64,000 nucleotides of DNA from Crithidia sp. LVH-60A (lineage: Eukaryota > Euglenozoa > Kinetoplastea > Trypanosomatida > Trypanosomatidae). Shown piece by piece: positions 20,155-28,314 of the stretch. The notes under the pieces are model-generated. The model made no database searches, was not told the DNA's origin, and was given only the letters and a program-made list of their open reading frames with translations. The stretch covers positions 1,076,001 through 1,140,000 of the forward strand of contig CP119637.1 of NCBI GenBank assembly GCA_030078075.1. The letters are read 5' to 3'. The first letter of the stretch is position 1, and every line of letters starts with the position of its first letter. The position numbers were made by a program, and so were the translations under genes.

Positions 20155-21029
20155 TGGTAGAAAGACGTGGCGCGAAAGTAGAATGGGCTGTGTCTTCTAC
20201 ACATAAACGGAGGGCTCACACACACAAGCGCGTATGGGCATCCGAAATAGCTTTTTCGCTTCTTTTTCTCCGGTTTTCATTTTGTTCACGACTCCTTTTC
20301 GTTTTTTTTTAAGATTCTTTTCTCCCGAGCTTACTGACATCGGCGTGCTCTCTTCCCAAAAAAGAGCTTTATAGTTGTTTTTCTTTGCTTTCGTGCTGAG
20401 CAGTCGCACGAACCGCAACTTTACTCATCGTATTGGTGTCCCTTTTTCGTGGACCACTGCAACAACAAACACACCGATTTAATTTACCAGCTCGGGTTCG
20501 GTGCAACTCTGTGCGCGAAAGCCGTAGATTTGGAGGAGGGCAAGAACGATCGCACATGCATCCAGCAGCTGCGGCTCACAGTGGAGGCAAGCAGTGTGGT
20601 TTCTACCTGTTGCGTTTTGACGTGCTTCGTTTACTGCAGCGTTGATGCTTGCAGAAGCGGCCTCTATCTAGCCTCCATTTTTTGACTATCGCTTTTGTGT
20701 GCAAGTGCTGGTTTAGTGCGTGTCACGCGGGTGCAAACGAAAAATTGCTGCTACTTTTCTCGCTGTGCTTCTCTTCTTCCTGTTGTCCCCGTCGCGCCGG
20801 ACCACCCTTCCGCTCTCTCGGCTGCTGGCTGATGAAATCTGCAATGCCCATCGCCATTTCCTCTTGTATATCTCCTCTTTCAATCATAAGTGTGAGAAAC
20901 GGAAGAGAGTCTCAGTAAGGGGATTCGAGGTTGTCATTGAGCTCTTCGCTACTCGTGCCACTTCTTGCCTTGGTTTTATTATTATTATTGACCTTCCCAC
21001 TGATCTTGGCATTAAAAGTCCCCGTCGTC
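20155..21029 (+). other. Intergenic region before the ADP-ribosylhydrolase-like gene
   Basis: No gene recognised. The frame of the downstream gene stays open upstream of its ATG to about 20931 and would encode a very hydrophobic stretch. There is no ATG in it, only TTG, and it reads as a translated pyrimidine-rich leader rather than a signal anchor. Confidence 0.55.
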
Positions 21030-22304
21030 ATGGCACCCCCGCTATTTCACACGCCACCGCCGGTGGTGGACAACTTTTACCAGAACAGCTTCAAACAGCT
21101 GAGCATGGTGCAGCAGAAGCAGGTGGGCCTGCTGGTGGGTACCGCCGTCGCCGACGCAGCAGCGCGACCCCTCAACGGCTACTCACAGGAGGAGGTGCAG
21201 AGTTACCTGCAGCACGCTCGGGCTCAGATGGAAGTGTCAGCTGCATCGACGGGCATCACGACAGATAGTGCCGCACACAACGCCTCGGAGAACTTGGTCG
21301 CCTTCGCTCGTGCGCGTCCTCGCGGAGCTGATCTGGCCGAAAGCACAGGGGACAGCAGCACGCTCAACTCCCTCGAGGGGCAGCAGTCGCTGCAGCATCA
21401 CTCTTACTCCTATCTGCTCTTCTTCCAAATACTCCGTGCAATGAGCCGCGCTCGAGGCGACTTCCCTGTGCAGTACGTCGAGGAGGAGCTGGTGCGCGTC
21501 GCTGGGGCGGTCCACCCGCAGCGCGTCTTCGAGCAGGAGCACGCCTCGTTGCTGCACACCCTCTGTTGTCTGCTGCCTATGCCGACCATTTACCCGTACG
21601 CCAGCGATGCCGTCCTGCGCGACTACCTTGACCCTTTCATTGCATTCCTGACCGAGTCTTCCGTTGGCGTGGCTGGCACCAGTTGTGACGCCGCATTAAA
21701 CGCTTCCGCACAGGGTTCGATTGAATGCGCGCAATCTCCTGCTGAGGCGGCGCTGGCGGAGCGGGCGGCGGTGCGCGACTTCACCCTCTCTGCACTCGGT
21801 GTGGTGCTGCGCAATCTGCAAAGCAACCCCGACTCTACCCGCAACGCCGCCTTCATGGCAGAGCGCGGTGCGGCAGCGATCTTCCCCGCGGATGTGCAGC
21901 CCTTCGTGCCTCTCTTCGCCCCCACTGCGATGAGCAGCACGGACAGCGGTGTCAAGCAGCGGCAGGCTCTGTGGGACGTCCAGCGGCGGGTGGCGACGCA
22001 GCAACGTGCACCGGGGAACGCGCTGTGGTTGCCGCTGCACAGCACCGCCCAGGACGCTGCCGTGGTGTGTGAGAGTCTGACGATTGCGCGCAGTTCTGTC
22101 AGTTTTGCAAAGGGTGTCGCGCAGGCCATCTGCCTCGGCGGCCCCACCTGCCAACGGGCCATGCTGGTGGGTGCGCTGCTCGGTGCAAAGTTAGGGGTGC
22201 GGCACGTACCACTGGATTGGCTGAGCGCGACACCCGATCATAAGCCAGTGGCGACGATGGCGCTGGAGGTTGCCCAGTGGAGCTGGAACCCGCCACACCA
22301 CTGA
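21030..22304 (+). CDS. ADP-ribosylglycohydrolase-like protein, metal motifs lost
   Basis: This encodes 424 residues from the only in-frame ATG, at 21030. Near the N-terminus GLLVGTAVADAAARPL (residues 33-48) matches the opening GALLGLAVGDALGAP motif of the DraG/ADP-ribosylhydrolase fold. Near the C-terminus LGGPTCQRAMLVGALLGAKL (369-388) matches the family's GGDTDTIAAIAGALLGA motif, followed by a helix ending PLDWL. In the family the Asp residues of GGDTD and of a central SDDT motif bind two magnesium ions and cleave ADP-ribose from protein side chains. Here GGDTD reads GGPTC, and no SDDT equivalent is seen; the corresponding region reads HHSYSYLLF. The fold is likely kept while hydrolase activity is probably lost, as in some vertebrate paralogues. 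The family call rests on motif spacing by eye. Confidence 0.8.
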   Translation: MAPPLFHTPPPVVDNFYQNSFKQLSMVQQKQVGLLVGTAVADAAARPLNGYSQEEVQSYLQHARAQMEVSAASTGITTDSAAHNASENLVAFARARPRGADLAESTGDSSTLNSLEGQQSLQHHSYSYLLFFQILRAMSRARGDFPVQYVEEELVRVAGAVHPQRVFEQEHASLLHTLCCLLPMPTIYPYASDAVLRDYLDPFIAFLTESSVGVAGTSCDAALNASAQGSIECAQSPAEAALAERAAVRDFTLSALGVVLRNLQSNPDSTRNAAFMAERGAAAIFPADVQPFVPLFAPTAMSSTDSGVKQRQALWDVQRRVATQQRAPGNALWLPLHSTAQDAAVVCESLTIARSSVSFAKGVAQAICLGGPTCQRAMLVGALLGAKLGVRHVPLDWLSATPDHKPVATMALEVAQWSWNPPHH

Positions 22305-22829
22305 AAAGCGTCGTTGGCGCCTCCGGATGCGGCTGTGGCTCCGACTTGTGGAAAAAAAAAAAGATGATCACAGACTAGTAAACGTAAGCGAGTAACAAAA
22401 CAAAAAAAAAAAACATTGGGCCTTCTCGGTGCACTAAGTAAAATAAAGATCTTTTGCCGCCATAGTGAGCCTCCTGAAGCAAGAGAACAACAACAAAAAA
22501 AAAAGCAGATACGCCTCTCGATGCCTACTCCTTGCATTGCCAACGGGTGTGCGCGAGGTAAGTCACAGTCTCGTTGCGCATTTGGATGCTGCCCTCTCGC
22601 CATCTTTTCTCTTCCCCCCACATTTTTTTTCTTTGTCTCTCTCAGCGAGTCGTCGTGACACCGCCCCCTTTACGGCATTAGTGTGTGTGTGTTTGTGTGT
22701 GTGCCCCGACTACGACGTTACAACGAAGAGCCATCTTGTCTTCCAAGATTTTACAGAAAGCACTATGTGACTGGCTCGGGAAAGATCAATTCCACTCGTG
22801 CTTTTCCTTTGCTGTGTACCACCTAAATC
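22305..22829 (+). other. Intergenic region, no gene seen
   Basis: A-rich runs (22350-22360, 22400-22412, 22494-22504) pass into a C/T-rich stretch (22590-22640) and a TG repeat (22680-22702). These are probable polyadenylation and splicing context for the two flanking genes. Confidence 0.5.
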
Positions 22830-25800
22830 ATGCAGCTCAGCCAAGAGCCCTATTCGTCCTCGTCGATTGCACACGGCGCTGACGACCACACCGGAGGGAG
22901 TCGCCGCAAGAAGTCCAGCGTCACCTTCCCGCCCATCCACTCCGCCGCCACAGAGGCAAAACAGCGACAACCCAGTATTCTGTCTCTCCGCAACCAACGC
23001 CCTTCCGACTTTCCCCTCGCCTTCGCTGCTGACCACGCCGCTGCCGCCAATGACGCACGCTCGGTCCGCAGCACCTCACCCTTTGAGGAGTTAAGCGTCC
23101 GCGCCTCGCCACCGCCGAAGGCATCGCGCTCCTCCTCCAGACACTCCGCCGACCACAATTCGGAGAGAGGGGCACGCACCACACGCCTTCGCTCGCGTGT
23201 TGGGAAGGAGTGCGGCCTCCCGCCCGTTGCTGCCTTTCATCACATCGCCGCACAGGTGGAACACGAAGACGCGGAGGCGAGAAAGCTGTTGCGCGATGGC
23301 AACGTCGGCGCGGCCTTGCAGACGTGGCAGCGGGCCCTGCACAGGATACAAGAGAGCACCTCAGCTCCTCACGCGCGAAGGAGCACGGCAACAGGGCTTA
23401 ACGCTGCGGCTTTGGCTCCCACTGCAGCAGCAGCATCCTCACCGCTTGTCGGGTCGCTGCTGAGCGGCTCCCAGGCCTCCGCCTCTTCTACTGCGCTATC
23501 TGTAGCTCAGATGACGATGTGGCGAACAGAAGTGTCGGAGCGGCTGGCGGTGCTGCACACGGTGGCCGCGAGCACTGCCGGTGTGCGCTGCGGCGTGACA
23601 GCCGAGTCGCTCCCAACGCAGAAGGCGTGCTTTCAGGCTGCGATGCGGTACGTTGTCGACGCTGCCGAGGAGAACCTCTTCCCGGAGTGGAAGCGGACGT
23701 CGCGGGCGGGCAGCGCCAGCCGCAAAGACACGTCGCGGCCCGCCAGCGGGACCAAAGCGATGTCGAAGGGGTCGAAGAAAGGTGCTGCTCCCTATCACCT
23801 TGCTGCGAATTGCACAGACCCGCGCGTCGTCACGCGTGCTCAACTGCTGCGCTGTGCGGTGCGCAACAACGCGGCCGTCTGCCTCGCTGACCGCTCCTCC
23901 AGCGGTGGCCAAGCCCGCACCATCTACGAGCTCCTCAAGGCCCTCGCCGACTCGCGTGGTGTGTGGGCGGCGGTGGTGCTTTACAATCTAGCCGTCTCCT
24001 TTCTCAGTGTCGAGCACTACGACGACGCAGCGGAGGCCATCGCGCGGTGCATGGAGCTCAGCTACCACTACTTATCCAGCGCCGAGAGGGCACAGCACGA
24101 GCTCCCCTCCCCGCCAACGGAGGTGGTGCTCGGCCTGCGCGACTGCATGGCCCGGCAGCTCATCCGCGCGCACCACTTTATTGCCACGATGGCGGCGTGG
24201 TGCGACCCGGCAGGGACTGTGGAGGTGCAGCACTGCGACATGGCGGTGGGCTGCGCGGAGCGGTACCTCGGGCCCTCTGATCCCAAGCTGCACGAGTGCC
24301 AGCGTCGATTGGCTGCGGCGCGGAGGCGGTGTGCAGCGGGAGCGACACCGCAACCCGCTGCCCCGTTACTGCCCTTTCAGACGATGGAGTTTCTCCTCAG
24401 CGGTGCGCTGCCTACGCAGTCCATGTTCAACACAACTAGCGGAGCTGTCGATGTCTCCGCCCTCGTTGACGGACTCTTCTCCATCTCCGCTGCCGTCCCG
24501 CCGGCTCCTGCTCACGACCTGCCAGCCGAGGTGCGAGCGTACGTCAAGGCGGCACAGCAGGGGAGCGTGCTTCGCCACTGGGTGAAGGAGGCCCAGCGCG
24601 GCGGTGCAGCCCCGCCGTTTCTCTCCGCCGCAGCCGCCCTTGCGCCGCTTCCCGCGGTGCTCCTCGCGTCGCCCGACAGCGGCGCAGATGAGACGGACGA
24701 AACTGGATGGAACTCACGAGCGTCAAGCCCACGTGGCGGCGCGGCGTCAGCGCGCAGCACCGCCGCAGCACGAAAAAGCAAACCGCAGCAACCGGCACCC
24801 GCCTCCCCCCGCGCTAACGCCTCCTCAGGGAACCTCTTGGCCAGCTCAGCGCAGAGCACCGTCGCCTCTCTCGGGGTCGTGAGTGAAACCGTGGCCCTAA
24901 GCCGCCCCAGCCGTCCAGCGCCGTGCTTCGTCACCACGCTGCCGCAGAGCACCTTCAGCCGTTACCGCAACCTCCGCGCGAGCGTTGTGATGCAGCTCGA
25001 GAGTGCGGAGTTGGCCGCGAGCACCGACAGAGAAGCGACAGAGGAAGGTGGTGGTGACGGCGAAGAAGGGGAGGAGGAGAAAGAAAGGCGTCGAGCCGAC
25101 ACTGGAGGCTCTACAGTAATGGTGACCAGCACAAGCCATCGTAGCGGCCGCCTCCCCGAGCAGCTGAAGATGTCCACCACGCTTCCTTTTCTACCGGACG
25201 GAGCGTCTGTCAAGTCGTCGAGTGGACGGAGGTTGACGGCGCTCTTTTACGGGGCGTCGGGCACGCTGACGGAAGCATGGGGCTCCACACCACGCTCGCA
25301 CAACACTGAGAGCCCCAGCGCAGCCAGCGAGGGAAGCCAACGCGCCGACCCTGCTCGATCCACGTCACCACCGACGATCTTGGCAGTCCCCGTGCGTCCC
25401 TCTGAGCTGCTGCGACAGCTGGACTCCGAGACGGAGGCCTGCTACTCGCGTCTTGTTGCGGACCCCCTCGCCGATCTGCACCGTGAGAGTGCCACGCGTC
25501 TGCAGTCGTGGTGGCGGATGCAGGTGGCGCAGAAGGAGCGGCGCCGCCGCAGCGCTGCCGTCGAGCGGTGTTGTCTGCAGGACTCACAGGCCCTGCGCAT
25601 CCAGTGTGCCGTCCGCGACTGGCGGCGACGACGCCGACAGGCCGAGGCGCGGGAGCGGGTCTATCACGCACGCTACCTGGAGGAGCAGGCGGCGGTTGTT
25701 CAGGGCTTCTTGCGCTACCGCGAGAGTCTCCAGCTCTGGGGACGGGCCTGTCTCGTGTGGCATGAGCAGTTGCTTCAGTGCAGCCTCGAGAGGAAGCGGC

Positions 25801-27521
25801 AGGAGGCGGCAGCGGTGCGGCTGCAGAGCTGGTGGCGCATGTTGGCGACACAGGCTGCTCTGCAGGACAGGATTCGACGCATCATTTGCCTGCAGGCTCT
25901 CTGGCGAGGAGGGCGGGTGCGTGCGGAGCAGCGAGCACTCCGCGTGCACCGCCGTCTCGCCCAGGAGGCGTTCTACGACAGCCAGCTGCCCCGCATTGTG
26001 CGCCTGCAGCGGTGGTGGCGGTGGTGCACAGGCTGCCGAGCCGCGCGTGCCGTCACTGCAGAGAGGCAGCAGGCGGTCTGCGACTACCTGACGAGTCTCC
26101 ACTCCACGTACGACGACGCGATGACTGCCGGTGTGCGCGCTCCCGACTCTGCAATTGCGGCGATGCGGACGGTGTTGGCGATTCTCTCAGGTGCCCGCGA
26201 CCGTCGCCTCTTGGCTACCGCACACCGTCACGCGGCAGTCCGACGGCGCGCCGTTCACCGCTACGTTCTGCGCTACCGCGGCCAAGAGCAGCGGGTGCGA
26301 CTTCGGCGCGAACGTGCCGCCCGCCTGCGTGTGGAGCGGCGGCGAGAAGAGGTGGCGGTGGCGGTGCTGCGGCTACAGAGGTGGGTGCGTGTGTGCCTCC
26401 CACGGTGCCGAGCAACACGTGCAGTTCGGTCGCTTGGCGAGCGCGACGCCGCCGCCGCCGCGATCCAAGCAGCATGGCGCCAACGCCAAGCACGGCGCCA
26501 GCGGCGCGCCTTCTCCGGCTTTCTCTCGCAGGACCGCCACCAGTACGCGACGGCGATCCAGCGTGCCTGGCGAGCTCACCACACCCGTAGCATCGCTGCG
26601 AAGACGGCGGCGACACAGCATGCGACAGAGGCGGACCAACTCCCAGCAGCGTCCCCCACTCCTATCCCATCCGCCTCCTCGCCAAGCAGCACCTCCGCCT
26701 TCCGCTATCAAGTCCCCCAGCCGCCAACGGTGCGCGACAGCCGCGTCAGCATCGCCTCGGCTGACGGCGACGCAGCCCACTCCCCGCAGCAGCACCGCAA
26801 CAGCTCCAGCGCCGACTCCACAAAGTTGCCTCATGGCAACGTTCCCGCACTGCCGGGCTTCTCCGCGGGCAGCGCGCACGGGCGGGCGTGTAGCTCCACC
26901 GCGGTGCCTATGGCCGAAGTCGCACACCACTCGCCAAGCTGCAGTGCGCTGCCAGAGTCCCTCTCCCGCCTCACCGGATCGACCGACAAGCCGCTCTACT
27001 TCTTTTCGAGTGACTCTACCTACGAGCACTACGGTGCCGGGCGGGTGCACCGCCCCTCGGCGTCGTGCGACTATGAAGCCGACGAAACCGACGAGGAGGG
27101 AGAAGAGGAGGAGGAGTCCGAGGAAGAGGAAGGCGAAGAGGACGTGGAGGCATCGGCGTCTGGGTCTCCAGCAAGGGCGTCGCGCACACGCGGTGGGGAC
27201 GTGGAGAGCAACACGCCGGTTGCGCCAGCTGCGCAGCTGTCTGAGCCAAGCAGCAGTGATCACGCCGCCGCCCCGCCAAGCGCAGCCGCCTTTCCCATTC
27301 CCCGCCCGCCGGCACCCCAGCGCGTCATGTGCACCGTTCACTGCAACCACACCCCAGAGGAAATTGCGGCGGCGACGTACATTCAGGCCGTCTGGCGCGG
27401 CTATCGAGAGCGGTGCCGCATTGAGTACTACTACGAGGAGTACTATGAGGAGGTGGAGGGAGAGGAAGAGGAGGGCGAGGAGGAAGAGGCTGCTGAGGAC
27501 AGCGACGACGCGGAGTCGTGA
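22830..27521 (+). CDS. Large multi-IQ-motif protein with acidic tail
   Basis: This is a 1,563-residue protein from the ATG at 22830. The N-terminal third is Ser/Ala-rich with a TPR-like helix pair near residue 144 (EARKLLRDGNVGAALQTWQ) and further TPR-like helices at about 370-420. From about residue 890 there are roughly ten IQ-like motifs, often with Trp-Trp: LQSWWRMQVAQ (~890), IQCAVRDWRRR (~924), LQSWWRMLATQ (~997), LQALWRGGRVR (~1021), LQRWWRWCTGC (~1058), LQRWVRVC (~1182), IQAAWRQRQAR (~1211), IQRAWRAHHTR (~1243) and a last one, IQAVWRGYRER, at ~1518. The end is very acidic with Tyr (YYEEYYEEVEGEEEEGEEEE). IQ arrays bind calmodulin or related light chains; such proteins are frequent in flagella and spindle poles. 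Precise function unknown. Confidence 0.88.
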   Translation: MQLSQEPYSSSSIAHGADDHTGGSRRKKSSVTFPPIHSAATEAKQRQPSILSLRNQRPSDFPLAFAADHAAAANDARSVRSTSPFEELSVRASPPPKASRSSSRHSADHNSERGARTTRLRSRVGKECGLPPVAAFHHIAAQVEHEDAEARKLLRDGNVGAALQTWQRALHRIQESTSAPHARRSTATGLNAAALAPTAAAASSPLVGSLLSGSQASASSTALSVAQMTMWRTEVSERLAVLHTVAASTAGVRCGVTAESLPTQKACFQAAMRYVVDAAEENLFPEWKRTSRAGSASRKDTSRPASGTKAMSKGSKKGAAPYHLAANCTDPRVVTRAQLLRCAVRNNAAVCLADRSSSGGQARTIYELLKALADSRGVWAAVVLYNLAVSFLSVEHYDDAAEAIARCMELSYHYLSSAERAQHELPSPPTEVVLGLRDCMARQLIRAHHFIATMAAWCDPAGTVEVQHCDMAVGCAERYLGPSDPKLHECQRRLAAARRRCAAGATPQPAAPLLPFQTMEFLLSGALPTQSMFNTTSGAVDVSALVDGLFSISAAVPPAPAHDLPAEVRAYVKAAQQGSVLRHWVKEAQRGGAAPPFLSAAAALAPLPAVLLASPDSGADETDETGWNSRASSPRGGAASARSTAAARKSKPQQPAPASPRANASSGNLLASSAQSTVASLGVVSETVALSRPSRPAPCFVTTLPQSTFSRYRNLRASVVMQLESAELAASTDREATEEGGGDGEEGEEEKERRRADTGGSTVMVTSTSHRSGRLPEQLKMSTTLPFLPDGASVKSSSGRRLTALFYGASGTLTEAWGSTPRSHNTESPSAASEGSQRADPARSTSPPTILAVPVRPSELLRQLDSETEACYSRLVADPLADLHRESATRLQSWWRMQVAQKERRRRSAAVERCCLQDSQALRIQCAVRDWRRRRRQAEARERVYHARYLEEQAAVVQGFLRYRESLQLWGRACLVWHEQLLQCSLERKRQEAAAVRLQSWWRMLATQAALQDRIRRIICLQALWRGGRVRAEQRALRVHRRLAQEAFYDSQLPRIVRLQRWWRWCTGCRAARAVTAERQQAVCDYLTSLHSTYDDAMTAGVRAPDSAIAAMRTVLAILSGARDRRLLATAHRHAAVRRRAVHRYVLRYRGQEQRVRLRRERAARLRVERRREEVAVAVLRLQRWVRVCLPRCRATRAVRSLGERDAAAAAIQAAWRQRQARRQRRAFSGFLSQDRHQYATAIQRAWRAHHTRSIAAKTAATQHATEADQLPAASPTPIPSASSPSSTSAFRYQVPQPPTVRDSRVSIASADGDAAHSPQQHRNSSSADSTKLPHGNVPALPGFSAGSAHGRACSSTAVPMAEVAHHSPSCSALPESLSRLTGSTDKPLYFFSSDSTYEHYGAGRVHRPSASCDYEADETDEEGEEEEESEEEEGEEDVEASASGSPARASRTRGGDVESNTPVAPAAQLSEPSSSDHAAAPPSAAAFPIPRPPAPQRVMCTVHCNHTPEEIAAATYIQAVWRGYRERCRIEYYYEEYYEEVEGEEEEGEEEEAAEDSDDAES

Positions 27522-28314
27522 GCGCCGCATACGGAGCCCCGCACTTGAAGTGGCAAAGACACGTCTCGACCTCCGTCTCTCCCCTTCGTAAAAAAATGCA
27601 AAAATTGGGTTTTTTTTTCCACTTGTTTTTGCTGCTGTGGTTTCTCTTTCATGTTTACTAGCAACGCGTTTGAACTCAATATTTTATTTTGTATGTTATT
27701 TGCTCTCTTTTTTTTTTCCTTTTATTCTATGTAATTGTAGCCTTATGCGTTTCTGTCCTTATCAATATTTCTTCTTCTACTCTGGCTCCATCCTTTCGAG
27801 AGCTCTTTTCTATGTCTATCTTACAGAGAGCCATCTTGTACGTGCTCGAAAACAAAATAAAAGCTTTAAACTATCAGACGCTCCATCCTTGCTAGGTTCG
27901 GGTAGTTTTATACCCTCAAAAAGAAAGCTTCTACGCGAGGTGCATCACGACTTTCCCATTGCTGCCTTCACATAGAATCCCTTTTTTTTTCTTCAACCGT
28001 AAACCTGCGTTACGGCTAAAAAGCGCCTGTCACTACCACGCGAGAGGTGCTGTGCACTGCCTTACACCCTGTCCCACCGTTCTTGCACTCTCCCCTCACC
28101 CTTTCTCTTCAGCAGTGTGTGTACCTTGAAAAACAAATAAAAAACAGAAAATAGTCACTCTCTATTGAGCATACCCCACTTGTGGTGCTGCCCCCCTCTT
28201 TCATCGCTTGCTGCCTTCCTTGTGCTGCTGAGCTACAGGTGACGGAAAGTCGCTCTGCCACAAGCTCTACCACAACAATCAAAACCAAAAAATCGGCGCG
28301 GTGTATTGCCAGCC
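27522..28314 (+). other. Intergenic region before gamma-COP
   Basis: No gene recognised. AT-rich 3' UTR-like sequence at 27600-27900 is followed by a pyrimidine tract (28073-28110) with AG at 28111-28112. That is a candidate trans-splice acceptor about 200 nt before the ATG. Confidence 0.5.

Noticed and set aside
20931-21029. Hydrophobic N-terminal extension of the ADP-ribosylhydrolase-like protein
   Set aside because: It would need a TTG start; no ATG lies before 21030, and the stretch is a pyrimidine-rich leader that translates as Leu-rich.
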